A DNA stretch of 64,000 nt from Pseudarthrobacter sp. NamE2 (lineage in GTDB: Bacteria > Actinomycetota > Actinomycetes > Actinomycetales > Micrococcaceae), in NCBI RefSeq assembly GCF_005796205.1, contig NZ_VAHN01000006.1:124001-188000 (forward strand). The letters are read 5' to 3'. Every line of letters begins with the position of its first letter. Within the stretch, counting starts at the first letter, position 1. Shown here piece after piece: positions 17,203 through 27,900 of this stretch. The notes below the pieces were generated by a model that had not been told where the DNA came from, ran no database searches, and saw only the letters and a program-made list of their open reading frames with translations. Position numbers and translations under genes: made by a program.

Positions 17203-19383
17203 ATGGACCCCCTCCACCTCCGTTCCGCCGGGACCAGCCTGGTCATCAGCTTCGACAGCGGGGAGGCCGAGGTCATCCACTGGGGCGCGGACCTTGGCAG
17301 CACACTGCCGGACCTCGCCATCCTGGGTGAACCGGTCCCCCACTCGGCCATCGACGCGCGTGTTCCCGCCGGCCTGCTGCCCCAGGCCTCCTCGAGCTGG
17401 CGTGGACGTCCGGGCATGCGCGGGCACCGCATAGCCGACGGCGTCTCCGGACTCGACTTCTCCCCGCGCTTGCGCACCGTGGATGCGCGCCTTGAAAACA
17501 CCACCGCCGTTATCACCCAGGCCGACCACGACACGGGCATCAGCGTCGCATCCACCCTGAAGTTGCACGACGGCGGGCTGCTGGAGCTGCGGCACACCGT
17601 CACCAATACCGGCACCACGCCCTACCAGCTCGACGAACTGGCCACCATCCTCCCGGTGGCGCCCGACGCAGTCGAACTCCTTGACCTGACCGGCCGCTGG
17701 TGCCGGGAAAACTACCCGCAGCGCCGCGTCATCCAGCAGGGCACCTGGGTACGCACGGGTCGGCACGGACGCACCGGCCACGACTCCTCTCTCCTGCTTG
17801 CCGCAGGAACCCCCGGCTTCGGGAACCGCCACGGCAAGGTCTGGGCCACGCACCTAGCCTGGAGCGGCAACCACGAACAGTTCACAGACACCATCGGTGA
17901 CGGCCGCACCATGATCGGTGGGTCAGAACTCTTGGGCCCGGCCGAGGTCATCCTCGAACCGCAGGGCAGCTACACCACCCCTGCCCTGTTCGCCGCCTAC
18001 TCCAACTGCGGTCTGGACGGCATCAGTGAAGCCTTCTACAACTGGTTCCGCTCCCGCCCCCACCACGTCCTCCCAGCCGTCGGTGGCGGGAAGCGCCGGC
18101 CGGTGGTCCTGAACACCTGGGAAGCGGTCTACTTCGACCACAACCTGGACACGCTGATCGAGCTCGCGGACTCTGCCGCGGAGCTCGGTGTTGAACGCTT
18201 CGTGCTCGACGACGGCTGGTTCCGCGGCCGCCGTGACGACCACGCCGGCCTCGGCGACTGGTACGTCGACGAGACCCTCTGGCCCGAAGGGCTCACCCCA
18301 CTCATCGACGCCGTAACGTCCCGCGGCATGGAATTCGGGCTGTGGGTGGAACCGGAAATGGTCAACCTCAACTCCGACGTCGCCCGTGCACACCCCGACT
18401 GGATCGTGGGCCCGGCGGCACTGTCGCACAAGGACGGCGGGCGCCTGCCGCTCGAGTGGCGGAACCAGCACGTCATCGACCTGGTCAACCCCGAAGCGTG
18501 GCAGTACATCTACGACCGCATCGATGCCCTCCTGACCGAAAACAACATCAGCTACCTCAAATGGGACCAGAACCGGGACCTGCTTGAGCACGGCCACGGC
18601 GGCCGCTCCTCGGTGCACGAACAGACCCTGGCCGCCTACCGCCTGTTCGACGAGCTCAAGAAGGCCCACCCCGGCGTCGAAATTGAAAGCTGCTCCTCGG
18701 GCGGGGCACGGGTGGACCTGGGAATCCTGGAAAGGACAGACCGGATCTGGGCCTCGGACTGCAACGACGCGCTGGAGCGGCAGAGCATCCAGCGCTGGAC
18801 CGGGCTCGTGGTTCCCCCGGAACTGGTGGGCGGGCACATCGGCCCCACCACCTCGCACACCACCGCCCGCACCCATGACCTCTCCTTTCGCGCCATCACT
18901 GCGCTGTTCGGGCACTTCGGCATGGAATGGGACGTCCGGCAGGTCACCGGGGCAGAGCGTGAGGAACTGAAGCGGTTCATTGCACTGTTTAAGGAACACC
19001 GGGACCTCATCCACAGCGGACGGATGGTCCGCGCTGACGTAGCAGACGAGTCGCTGATGCTGCACGGCACAGTGGCTGCCTCCTCACCTACGCCGGGTAC
19101 GACTGCGGCACTGTTCGCCCTGGTCAGCACGCGCACCGCGTTCGCCGAGCAGCCCGGCAAGGTAGCTATTCCCGGTCTCGACCAGGACCGCGAATACCGG
19201 GTGGAAGCCATTTTCCCGTCACCTGCAGACGCCGATTACCGCCACACCTTCACGCAGGTCCAGCCGCCGGCCTGGCTGTCGGACGGAGCGGTAGCCAACG
19301 GCCGGTTTCTGGCCGAAGTGGGCCTGCCGATGCCCATCCTCAACCCCGAACACGCCCTGCTGCTGAAGTTCACAGCACTTTAG
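17203..19383 (+). CDS. Alpha-galactosidase, glycoside hydrolase family 36
   Basis: 726-residue intracellular alpha-galactosidase (no signal peptide) that releases galactose from raffinose/melibiose-type sugars. Layout is typical of GH36: N-terminal beta-sandwich domain, central (beta/alpha)8 barrel from about residue 300, and a C-terminal sheet domain. The catalytic nucleophile Asp sits in YLKWDQNRD (about residue 455) and the acid/base Asp in IWASDCNDALE (about 520). The FVLDDGWFRGRRDD and GLWVEPEMVN motifs are present. A GAAAGAG ribosome site precedes ATG 17203. The transporter upstream would supply the substrate. Confidence 0.95.
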   Translation: MDPLHLRSAGTSLVISFDSGEAEVIHWGADLGSTLPDLAILGEPVPHSAIDARVPAGLLPQASSSWRGRPGMRGHRIADGVSGLDFSPRLRTVDARLENTTAVITQADHDTGISVASTLKLHDGGLLELRHTVTNTGTTPYQLDELATILPVAPDAVELLDLTGRWCRENYPQRRVIQQGTWVRTGRHGRTGHDSSLLLAAGTPGFGNRHGKVWATHLAWSGNHEQFTDTIGDGRTMIGGSELLGPAEVILEPQGSYTTPALFAAYSNCGLDGISEAFYNWFRSRPHHVLPAVGGGKRRPVVLNTWEAVYFDHNLDTLIELADSAAELGVERFVLDDGWFRGRRDDHAGLGDWYVDETLWPEGLTPLIDAVTSRGMEFGLWVEPEMVNLNSDVARAHPDWIVGPAALSHKDGGRLPLEWRNQHVIDLVNPEAWQYIYDRIDALLTENNISYLKWDQNRDLLEHGHGGRSSVHEQTLAAYRLFDELKKAHPGVEIESCSSGGARVDLGILERTDRIWASDCNDALERQSIQRWTGLVVPPELVGGHIGPTTSHTTARTHDLSFRAITALFGHFGMEWDVRQVTGAEREELKRFIALFKEHRDLIHSGRMVRADVADESLMLHGTVAASSPTPGTTAALFALVSTRTAFAEQPGKVAIPGLDQDREYRVEAIFPSPADADYRHTFTQVQPPAWLSDGAVANGRFLAEVGLPMPILNPEHALLLKFTAL

Positions 19384-19397
19384 TCCCTGCAAGTCCA

Positions 19398-19446
19398 AAG
19401 CTGCCCCGGAGTCCATTGCCATCAGGCAACGGCTGCGGGGCAGCTT
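19398..19446 (+). terminator. Hairpin between the alpha-galactosidase gene and galE
   Basis: An 11-bp outer stem (19398-19408 with 19436-19446) encloses a smaller TTGCC/GGCAA stem. It may be a partial terminator or an mRNA-stabilising element; galE starts 22 nt later. Confidence 0.55.
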
Positions 19447-19467
19447 GGCTCCACACAAGGAAAGTCC

Positions 19468-20505
19468 ATGCAAATTCTGGTGACAGGGGGAACCGGGTAT
19501 ATCGGTTCCCACACTGTTTTGTCCCTGCAGGAAGCCGGCCACGACGTTGTTGTCATCGACAACCTCATCAACTCAAGCGAGGAGTCGCTCCGGCGGGTGG
19601 CTGAGCTCACCGGCAAGACCGCGGCGTTCCATAACGTGGACCTGGTGGACGAAGCTGCGGTGGAGCAGGTTTTCGCCGATACGGCGATCGATGCCGTCAT
19701 CCACTTCGCCGGACTGAAGGCCGTCGGCGAATCCGTGCAGGAGCCCCTAAAGTACTACTACAACAACCTGGTCGGCACCCTGAACCTGATCCGCGTCATG
19801 GACCGGCACGGCGTCCGCTCCTTCGTCTTCAGTTCGTCCGCCACCGTGTACGGCGAACACAACCCCATCCCCTACGTCGAAAAGATGGAGATCGGAGCCA
19901 ACAACCCCTACGGCCGCACCAAAGAACAGATCGAGGACATCCTCTCCGACCTCGGCGCATCCGACCCCCGCTGGCATATAGCCCTGCTGCGCTACTTCAA
20001 CCCCGTGGGCGCCCACCCCTCCGGCCGGATCGGTGAGGACCCGCAGGGCATCCCCAACAACCTTGTCCCCTTCATCGCCCAAGTGGCCGTCGGCCGGCGC
20101 GAAAAGCTGATGGTGTTCGGCGGCAACTACGACACCCCGGACGGCACCTGCCTCCGCGACTACATCCACGTCGTCGACCTCGCACAGGGCCACGTGGCCG
20201 CCCTCAACCACGTGGCTGACCGCGAGGGCGTCTACCGCTGGAACCTCGGCTCCGGCAAGGGCTCCTCGGTGCTGGAGGTTCTGCGCTCCTTCGAAAAGGC
20301 CGTCGGCAGGCCCATCCCGTATGAGATCACCGGCCGCCGCGCCGGCGACCTGCCCGCCTTCTGGGCAGACGCGACGTCGGCCCTGGCCGACCTCAGCTGG
20401 TCTACCACCAAGACGGTGGACCAGATGTGCGAGGACCACTGGCGGTGGCAGAAAAACAACCCCCAGGGCTACGACGCCCAACAAGGCCACATCGGCCTGC
20501 GCTGA
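19468..20505 (+). CDS. galE: UDP-glucose 4-epimerase
   Basis: 345-residue short-chain dehydrogenase-type epimerase interconverting UDP-galactose and UDP-glucose. It has the N-terminal GGTGYIGSH NAD motif, a SSSATVYG serine motif and the catalytic YGRTK (Tyr-x-x-x-Lys). The LRYFNPVGAHPSGRIGEDP segment is diagnostic of GalE. As last gene of the alpha-galactoside operon it feeds released galactose into the Leloir pathway. galK and galT are not in the window. ATG 19468 follows an AAGGAAAG ribosome site. Confidence 0.95.
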   Translation: MQILVTGGTGYIGSHTVLSLQEAGHDVVVIDNLINSSEESLRRVAELTGKTAAFHNVDLVDEAAVEQVFADTAIDAVIHFAGLKAVGESVQEPLKYYYNNLVGTLNLIRVMDRHGVRSFVFSSSATVYGEHNPIPYVEKMEIGANNPYGRTKEQIEDILSDLGASDPRWHIALLRYFNPVGAHPSGRIGEDPQGIPNNLVPFIAQVAVGRREKLMVFGGNYDTPDGTCLRDYIHVVDLAQGHVAALNHVADREGVYRWNLGSGKGSSVLEVLRSFEKAVGRPIPYEITGRRAGDLPAFWADATSALADLSWSTTKTVDQMCEDHWRWQKNNPQGYDAQQGHIGLR

Positions 20506-20652
20506 CTTCGGTTCAGCCTCTACTTACGCTAGGCTCTCGCGCTGCAAGGCACTCGCCCCGCTGGGGCGATCCAGCCACCAACTTGTGAACCACATTAATG
20601 CGCGACGCGGTTCTCCTTGTCGCCGCTGCCACCCCTCACTGGTCTGTTGAAG

Positions 20653-20684
20653 TACACCCCAACCTGACGTCAGGCTGGGGTGTA
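20653..20684. terminator. Terminator hairpin in the spacer after galE
   Basis: Arms TACACCCCA (20653-20661) and TGGGGTGTA (20676-20684), with an inner CCTG/CAGG stem and one mismatch. It can serve both galE and the convergent HIRAN gene. The remainder of the roughly 300-nt spacer (20506-20806) shows no gene. Confidence 0.6.
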
Positions 20685-20806
20685 GGAGGCGTCCGCGTAG
20701 GGTCTGATTCTCCTATTTCTGACAGGCCGACATCAGCCTCTAGACCCAAACCTGACAGGCCCTCGCTGGTTCTTGTTGCTCCACTGAGAGTGGATCTTTT
20801 GTCAAC

Positions 20807-22000
20807 TTAGATTGGTTGACAAGAAGTTTCCGACCAAGTTGGGTGCGAGCGGATGAGTGCAGCTGCGTCACTTCGGGCAGCCTTTACGGCCTTGCTCGTC
20901 CAACCTAAATATGCAGCGGCGTCGGCCAGCTTGGTGAACTGCTGGGCCGCTGCCACTTCATTGGCGCGCTGCTGACGTCCCGGGTCTGAACTGGGGTCCT
21001 CGAAGAACTTCGCATCCTTCAGCAAACCCTTGACCGTCTCGAAGCTGCAGTCGAACGCTTGGGCAATTTCTTTTCTCGTGAACCCATCCTTTTGGAGGGT
21101 CAACGCGTGGTTTGCCCGATCGAGGCGCTCGTTCCTGCTTGTGTCATTCGCGTTTGCGGCCGTCAGGCCTGCACGCTGAAGAGTGGAACGTACCTTGGTT
21201 TCGGAGCATTTCAGTCTTGCGGCTATTCCCGACTTACTTAGTCCTTTGCGTGCCAATTGGCGTATGGATTCGTCAAGCGCCTCGCGGGCTTCTGCCTTCG
21301 CCGCCCGTTCCTGGCGCTTAGCCTCACGGGCTAACTCGCGTGCGGCATCCCGAACCCTCCGCTCTTCCTCCTTCCGCGCAATGTCCAGGTCGATGAGCCG
21401 AAGACGTAAAGCGACGGGAATCTGGTTTCCTCCGCGCTTAGACCAAACTAGATGTGGCGCAGAGGACCTCTTCGACCGGATAAGCCGCGCATCTTCATCG
21501 GATAGGTTTTGGGACGTTTGCATGACACGCTCGCGGGCTTCATCAGTCAAAAGGGCCAATAAAGTGTCGCACTCGGCATGTACGCCCGAGTCGACTTGAA
21601 ACGCCTCTCGTTCGGGCCACCATGGCAGGAATACGGCCGCCAGCTTTACGCCATCTTCAGGGCGGACGCGCGCCTCGCCCGAGGCATACACTGCCCGCCC
21701 TCGCCTGTTATGCCCAGCGACGAACTCATGCATTTCGTCCGCAAAATCCGACCCTAGATATCCAATGCGCTGGCCTTTCACATGAAATGCGACCGCCCAA
21801 CGGTCATGAGGGTTGCCCGGCTCCGGAACCAACTCGACGTCGAGACTCTGCCCCTGTGCAAACTCAACGAGTGCCGGCTGATGATAAATGGCACCGCGAA
21901 CATAGTGGTAGTCGAAGTTAAAATTTTCAACTCGCAGCCAGTATTTCTCCTTTGGCCGTGAATACTCGCCCGGGGGAGGTGTGTAAACGCTGCTTGTCAT
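20807..22000 (-). CDS. HIRAN-domain protein with multiple helix-turn-helix segments
   Basis: 397-residue protein of unknown role. Residues about 32-115 fit the HIRAN fold (VRGAIYHQPALVEF, then VPEPGNPHDRWAVAFHVKGQRIGYLG), a domain that recognises DNA 3' ends or damaged DNA, usually attached to SWI/SNF helicases or nucleases. No helicase follows. Instead there is a highly charged coiled-coil stretch (about 205-245) and three HTH-like units: KGLSKSGIAARLKCSETKVRSTL, DGFTRKEIAQAFDCSFETVKGLL and a C-terminal LADAAAYLGWTSKAV. ATG 22000 has AAAGGCCAGG upstream. It opens a lower-GC accessory block; a DNA-sensing or regulatory role is inference. Confidence 0.75.
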   Translation of the reverse strand: MTSSVYTPPPGEYSRPKEKYWLRVENFNFDYHYVRGAIYHQPALVEFAQGQSLDVELVPEPGNPHDRWAVAFHVKGQRIGYLGSDFADEMHEFVAGHNRRGRAVYASGEARVRPEDGVKLAAVFLPWWPEREAFQVDSGVHAECDTLLALLTDEARERVMQTSQNLSDEDARLIRSKRSSAPHLVWSKRGGNQIPVALRLRLIDLDIARKEEERRVRDAARELAREAKRQERAAKAEAREALDESIRQLARKGLSKSGIAARLKCSETKVRSTLQRAGLTAANANDTSRNERLDRANHALTLQKDGFTRKEIAQAFDCSFETVKGLLKDAKFFEDPSSDPGRQQRANEVAAAQQFTKLADAAAYLGWTSKAVKAARSDAAALIRSHPTWSETSCQPI

Positions 22001-22481
22001 CCTGGCCTTTCATCTATTGTGAGCAAAACGAGAATACTTCCTTGAACAGCAAATTCTATTAGTGGCCGGCACCCCTCTTTGCCGTTTCGCACCAGCCCGT
22101 GGACTGGCCTCGTGAAGCTTTGCGTCTCCACCTGAACCGTGGTGCTGCAGGGGCAGGACTTCGGGTGTGCCAGGTGAGGTTCCCGTGCTCCTGGGGGCTC
22201 CAGCACCCTCCTCAAGAGGCCGTATTAAGCCCGACTCGGCTGTCAGTGCGGCATTCCCGCGCCCGATACACAGATGCTGAACTGCGCAGATACTGTCTGC
22301 ACAGCTCGTCGACGTGGCTATTCTTTTGTCCGAGGTCCAAGGCGTTATCGATGGCTTCGCGCAGGCTTCGTATTAGGTATAGGAAGCAACGGCTATCACC
22401 GCCGGGGTCTCATGCCGATGCCGGCCCAGTGCTGCTCCTCATGCTAGCGGGAGGGTGCAGTACCGAGACTACGCTTGTCGC
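22001..22481. other. Spacer between two divergent accessory genes
   Basis: About 480 nt containing the promoters of the divergent HIRAN and hypothetical genes. A minus-strand frame at about 22407-22212 reads protein-like (RSLREAIDNALDLGQKN) but has no start and no recognisable family; it could be a decayed gene end. Nothing else is supported. Confidence 0.35.
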
Positions 22482-23294
22482 GTGAAGATTATCCCTGTCA
22501 CGGACCCGAGCGAAATTGCGCACAGCCAGAGGATCATGGGCTACTTTCAACGCACAGAGGAGGTAGCCACAGCACTGGGTCCACTCATATCCCCGCAATC
22601 TGGGTCAGGTTTGGCACAAGACGATGCGCGCTGCCCCCACCACGACGTTGCGGGCTATGCCTTCAACCAACTGACGGTGGCTACTTCTTGTATTGAAGCG
22701 ATGAGGCGAATGATGGTGCAGGAATCTGATCAGTCCATCATGCTGACAGCTAGCGCTTTTGGTGCCTATGCCCTCGCTCGCAACTCAATGGACGCTGCGG
22801 CCACGGCACTATGGCTCTTAGAACCAGTGAATGGCACTTTGCGCATCAAGCGAAGGATCCTACTTGGGCTCGATGAGGAGGAAAAGAAGGGGGCGATGTT
22901 TCAAAGCATCGGGAAGCCCTGGGTGGAAGTGAAGCGCCGCCGGCGCCAGCGCTTGAAGGAGGTTGCGGGCGAGGCTCAACTCGGGGTGTGGAACCCATTT
23001 GCAGATAGCCTCCCTACTATGACCAAGACCCTTCGAATGTTGGAGCATCGACACGAGAACGTTGTGATGCCGTGGCTCGCCGCTTGGCAGCTGGCAAGCG
23101 GTCACGCTCACGGCAAAATGTGGGCGCATCTGGCGTCCAATGAGATCGAGGAAATTCCGGGCACGCAGACGTCTACCGGCGCGCAATACGTGATGACGAT
23201 CAACTTCGGCATGCTTGCGGTGGTGCTCTACGAAGCGGTGCAACTTCTGGAGGTAGCGGGTCTCAGGTACCTAAATCTCGCGAGAAGGCCCTAA
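22482..23294 (+). CDS. Hypothetical protein
   Basis: 270 residues, family not recognised. The central part is helix-rich (FNQLTVATSCIEAMRRMM, ALARNSMDAAATALWLLEP), followed by a very basic patch (VEVKRRRRQRLKEV, about residue 150), an ENVVMPWLAAWQLASGHAHGK segment with a His-rich turn, and a hydrophobic C-terminal helix. GTG 22482 is used; the frame is open slightly farther upstream (22455) without a better start. It stands alone between the HIRAN and YhcG-like genes. HEPN-like or DUF5677-like folds are possible but I cannot confirm one. Confidence 0.6.
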   Translation: MKIIPVTDPSEIAHSQRIMGYFQRTEEVATALGPLISPQSGSGLAQDDARCPHHDVAGYAFNQLTVATSCIEAMRRMMVQESDQSIMLTASAFGAYALARNSMDAAATALWLLEPVNGTLRIKRRILLGLDEEEKKGAMFQSIGKPWVEVKRRRRQRLKEVAGEAQLGVWNPFADSLPTMTKTLRMLEHRHENVVMPWLAAWQLASGHAHGKMWAHLASNEIEEIPGTQTSTGAQYVMTINFGMLAVVLYEAVQLLEVAGLRYLNLARRP

Positions 23295-23562
23295 CGTTCT
23301 GTTAGCAGCGAGGGCGGCCGAATTGATACTGCATACCCGGAGCAACACGTCATCGACGAGTGTGACGCAGGAAGTTGAGCTCGTCGGCGTACTCCGGGAA
23401 CTTCCCGATCTTTTCAATTCCATGACGCCGTAGCCCGATAACTCCACCGGCGTTGAACGGGCGCCCTGTCGTGAATTGTCCAGAGTTTTGTGGACGGTTC
23501 AGGACTGTCACACTGCCAGCACAGAATGCAGGTGGCGGCCATCGGAATGGGCCCTACTCCCC

Positions 23563-24606
23563 CTATGGTTCTTCTGAGCCTGGTTCGGCCCACTCCAGAG
23601 CGGCGACGAGATGCCCCTCGTCAGGGAGTGCTTGCTGTTCTGCTGGCGGCAGTTTGTCGTAGGTGTAGGCGGCCACGGCCATGGGGGATGTGGAGCGGCC
23701 AAGACTGTAGCGGACGCTACGGTCATTCTTGGTCCCGCAGATAAGGATCCCAACTGTTTCATTGTGGAAGTCCCGGCGCATAACATCATCGACCAGCGCG
23801 ACGTAGAAGTTCAACTTGCCCGCGAATTCCGGCTGGAACTTGCCCGTCTTGAGCTCAACGACAACATACCTCAGCTGTTCTAGGTGGAAGAAAAGCAGAT
23901 CAATGTAGAAGTCGTCGCCGTCGACCTCGAAGTGGACTTGGCGGCCGACGAAGGCGAAGCCTGGGCCCAGCTCCCGGAGAGTTTCCGTGATCCTGCTGGT
24001 GAGCGCGTCTTCCAGGTCCCTTTCGGCCACTTCGCCGGAGAGTCCGAGGAACTCGAAGTTGTAGGGGTCCTTGGCGATCTGTTGGGCGAGCTCGGAATCT
24101 TGTGCAACAAGCTGTTGCACAAAGTTTGAGGGCGCTGCCCCGGTACGCTCCAGGGTCTTGTTCATGATCATGTTCAGCAGGACGTTGCGGGACCAGCCGT
24201 ATTCAACGGCTGAGGAGGCGTACCAGGCTCTGGCCTCCGGAGTGTCGAGTTTGTCCAACAGCACGGTGATGTGACCCCACGGCAATTGTCCAACAGGCTG
24301 TTGGACAATTGGCTCCGGCCAGGCCGCGGCGAATCCGCGCATGTAAAACAAGTTAGACCGGGAGAGTCCTTTCATCTCGGGGAACTCGGCCCGTAGATCA
24401 TCGGCCAGTCGTCCGATGACTCCGCTCCCCCAGCCTTGATAGTCCTGGCGTTCCAGGATCGTCCTGCCGATGCTCCAGTAGAGCTCGATGAGTTGCGTGT
24501 TGACCGTTCGTATCGCCTGGGTGCGTGCCGCCCGAACCCGTTCTTTGAGCTGGCCCAAAAGCTCTGTGTAGCCGGAAGGGAGAGCGAGGTCGCGGGCATC
24601 AGTCAT
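23563..24606 (-). CDS. YhcG/DUF1016-family PD-(D/E)xK nuclease-like protein
   Basis: 347 residues with the two-domain layout of YhcG: an N-terminal DUF1016 helical domain (NTQLIELYWSIGRTILERQ, residues about 37-55) and a C-terminal PD-(D/E)xK nuclease domain. The active-site residues are visible: Asp236 in FYIDLLFF and Glu251-x-Lys253 in VVELKTGK, followed by a QPEFAGKLNFYV helix. Family members are widespread in mobile islands and near restriction-modification genes; their role is not settled. ATG 24606 is preferred because AGGA lies about 7 nt upstream; ATG 24627 is the alternative. Confidence 0.85.
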   Translation of the reverse strand: MTDARDLALPSGYTELLGQLKERVRAARTQAIRTVNTQLIELYWSIGRTILERQDYQGWGSGVIGRLADDLRAEFPEMKGLSRSNLFYMRGFAAAWPEPIVQQPVGQLPWGHITVLLDKLDTPEARAWYASSAVEYGWSRNVLLNMIMNKTLERTGAAPSNFVQQLVAQDSELAQQIAKDPYNFEFLGLSGEVAERDLEDALTSRITETLRELGPGFAFVGRQVHFEVDGDDFYIDLLFFHLEQLRYVVVELKTGKFQPEFAGKLNFYVALVDDVMRRDFHNETVGILICGTKNDRSVRYSLGRSTSPMAVAAYTYDKLPPAEQQALPDEGHLVAALEWAEPGSEEP

Positions 24607-24954
24607 GAATTCGATCCTATCCATCATGCGATACCCGGTACGGGCACTCCCACTCCCCCTACAGCCGGAGTCTTAGCAACCGCGCCTAGAGATTCAGCGT
24701 TTACCGGCTCGAACGGTTTTGAAGGAGCTTTGTAGGCCATGGGTTCCACGCGATTTGCGGGCCTCTGTCACCTGCCCAGGGCTGCGCTGGTGACGTGCGC
24801 TGGTCCTGGTCGGCATTGAGTCGTGCCTGTACAGCTTCACGGTGGCCATGCCTTCGTGGCTGGCGGCCAGAGCCTTGCCGTCGTTCTTCGTGGAAGACTC
24901 CACGTCAAGTGGAAGACTGATCAAGTCGGATTCTGAATTCTTACTGGAGGGGCG
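24607..24954. other. Divergent spacer upstream of the large TPR-PIN gene
   Basis: About 350 nt separate the YhcG-type gene from the large gene on the other strand. A hairpin CGTGGA-AGAC-TCCACG sits at 24889-24904 and its TGGAAGACT motif recurs just downstream, 50-60 nt before the start of the large gene, a plausible operator. GGAGGGGCG at about 24946 is its ribosome site. No gene is seen. Confidence 0.4.
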
Positions 24955-27900
24955 ATGGCTGCCGAGTGGGCCATTGGGATTGCATCCAAAGCTGCAGGCC
25001 CTATTCTTGGAAAGCTAACCATTACCGCCTGGCAGCGTGTCTCTCTGTCATGGATTGTGGCTTGGCGTGCACGCGGCCAAGTCAAGGCACTTCATCTTCC
25101 TGTGCCCGAGTACTGGAGTTTTCGCCGTTACCTTAGCGGTCCAGAACCACTCGCCGCACTGAAGAGTGGTGATCCTGAGCGAGTCGAGAGGCTCGCTGAG
25201 GACCTTCGGAGACAACCATTTGGCGCCTCCTGGGCGCTCACCGCAGACGAATCGTCCCAAGTCGTTTCTGCCCTGCTTTCCGCCTACACGCAGGGGCTTA
25301 CCGTCAACGAAGCCATTGAAGTTCAATCATCGGCTACACGGGCGGAAATAAGGTCTGCGCTTATCCCTCCAGCCTCCGTCTTTGACTCAGACCTGCAGTT
25401 TATGGCTCCCCTGCGCGCTAAGCATGCCAAGATCCTGGCCGCAGATTGGCCGGCTGTTCAACGGTTCGTTCATGAATTTGTTGCTGCAGAGGATCCTGCC
25501 ACTGCCTTACGGGACTGGGCCCAAAACCGACCGAGCTGGCTAGGGCAACCAAATTCACAAGCCCTACTCTGGATGGCTGACCTCGCATCCGATTTTGGCT
25601 TGAATACCGAAGCCATAGAACTCATCGATCAAGGCCTAAAGCAAGGGGCAACACCCGCTGCCTACTGGGAGGTCCGACGTGAGCTGCTCAGGGAAGCCCC
25701 GACTCCTGCTGCCCAACGGGAGCGAATGATGCATCAGGCAGGGCACCCTCTGGCTGATGCCATAATAGCCGCACTGGATAACGCCCCAGCCCGAGCCCTA
25801 GACATCCTGAAGACATGGGAGACGCCAGAAGCACCAGAACGCGCGCTCAAAACCTCGATGCAGTGCCAATTCCTCGCCGCCCAAGGTGATATCGATGGCG
25901 CAGTGCGACTAGCTCGTCTGGCGTTGGAAAACGACGAAATTACGGGGCCAGCCCAACTGGCCGCTGACTATCTCCTGCACCGAGGTACATCCCGGGAGTC
26001 AAGGCTGCACTTCTCTGATCTTGAGATCAGCCTCGAGTTGGCGTTGGACGTTCGTAACAGAATCCGAAGGTGGAGAGGGCCCTCCCATCGTGCCGTTGCC
26101 ACTGCAATCCAAGCCGCCCAGGCTCTCGGCAACAGCAGAATGGCGTGGAAACTGACGCAAACGTCACCAAACGGGGAAGCGACCGTCCAGGAGGCCAGTA
26201 ACAAAGATATCCGTCAGCGGGCACTCATTATCGCTGCAGAAATCAGGCCAGACAACGAGGTTGTTACCCTCCTAGAGAATGAGTCTGACCCGCTCTCAGG
26301 ACTCGAAGCCAAGGCACTGATGGCCGAACACCGGGAGGACAAAAAGGCAGCCCTGGAACTTTGGCTGGAGGCGGCCAATCTAGCTACAACACCGTCCGAG
26401 CAATTTCGAATCGGACTGCACCTCGCCATGCACGGAACCATTTCCTCAAAGCTGCAAGCGTTGGCTAGTACTAATGAGGACCTCGTCAGCGACATCAAAC
26501 TCATAGCCGAGGCTTTCAGCGGGGTCGCGGGACAATTTGAGGCGCTTAGGACACGAGCAAGACAACGGCGCCCCCTTGCCTTTGCCCTCTACAAGTACTT
26601 CGATTCACGCGCTGAGTTTGCACAAGCCGCGCAAGTCGCAGCAAACGCGGCGGAGCAATGGTCTGACGCCGAACTTTGGTTCACAGCAGCAAACGCATAC
26701 CTACGCTCCGATGATAAAAAGGCCGCAGTGGAATGCGCCCGACACGCTCTTGCCACAGCCAACTCGCAGTGGGGAAAACAGGAGGATGTTTGGCGTCTGC
26801 TGATAGAGAACCTCTCCGCGGTTGGCCGCTGGGCAGAAGCTGCGGAGGCCGCAGCACAGCTGATGTCCCATGATCCGCATAATCCATCAGCAGTCTGGGC
26901 CCTCGTGGAATGCCAGATGCGTTTGGGCCAACTCGATGAAGCATGGAGAACTTATGCGGACTTCGGAGGCAAACCCTCGCCCCGCAACGAGCATGAAGCT
27001 ATCGTCCGCATCGAATTGTGGCGACGCAATCAAAAGGCAGGCGATGCCTTATCCGACCTTCTTAAAGTCCTCGATGCATTCAGCGCGAGCAAACAGGTCC
27101 GTGTCATGGCAACCAAGGCACTGTTGGGAGCACCCGAAGACCTGCCTGAAGCAGTCTCCGAACAAATTCGGACCAGGTTCGCAGAACTGCTGCCCAGCCT
27201 CGAGGATGTCTTCGTTCCCCAGACCGTGGACCTCGATGACCCGCTGGCCACCTTGGACACGCTCGTGGCGCAAATACCCGACACTTCGGATCTGGACCGG
27301 CAAGTCGAGGAGGGCGAGCTTCCGTTCGGTTTGGCCGCTTCCGTGCACCACCGCAGCTATGTAGAGCTTCTTGCCTGCCGCACAGGAACAGCATTTTCCG
27401 GCAACGCGGCGGCATTCAACCAAGAGGTGTCAACTGCCATCTCGGCCCGCAACTTGGAAGTTGTCGTCGACGTCAGTGCTCTTGAGGCACTCGGCCACTT
27501 TGAGCAAGAACTGGGTGATCAGTTGCTTGGCTACATCCGGGATATTGTCGCGCCCTTGGAACAAATGCTCGACTCAATCCAGGCTCTGGACGCGTTAGCC
27601 CATCGTTCCACGATGTCAGTTGGCAGGACGAGCGCCGGCACAGCCCAAATACACACGATCCCCGAGCAGGAGGCCGATCAGCGCTTCAGCCGTGCGAAGC
27701 ATGTACACACGCGCCTTCAAGGGATGAGGTGCCAGGGACGCTCAACTCGGACGAACATCCCAAGTGCCAAGGCCGAAGGAAAAGTGTTCGTATGGCTTAC
27801 TGCTCTAGACCTCGCGATGGACGAACCGCGGAAGCCTCTGTGGTGCGACGATGCAAGTATTCGTCAACTGGCCGCTTCCTTAGGTATTGAGTCCTTTGGA

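Noticed and set aside
22212..22407. Protein-like minus-strand frame (RSLREAIDNALDLGQKN)
   Set aside because: No start codon and no family match; mentioned only as a possible remnant in the spacer entry.
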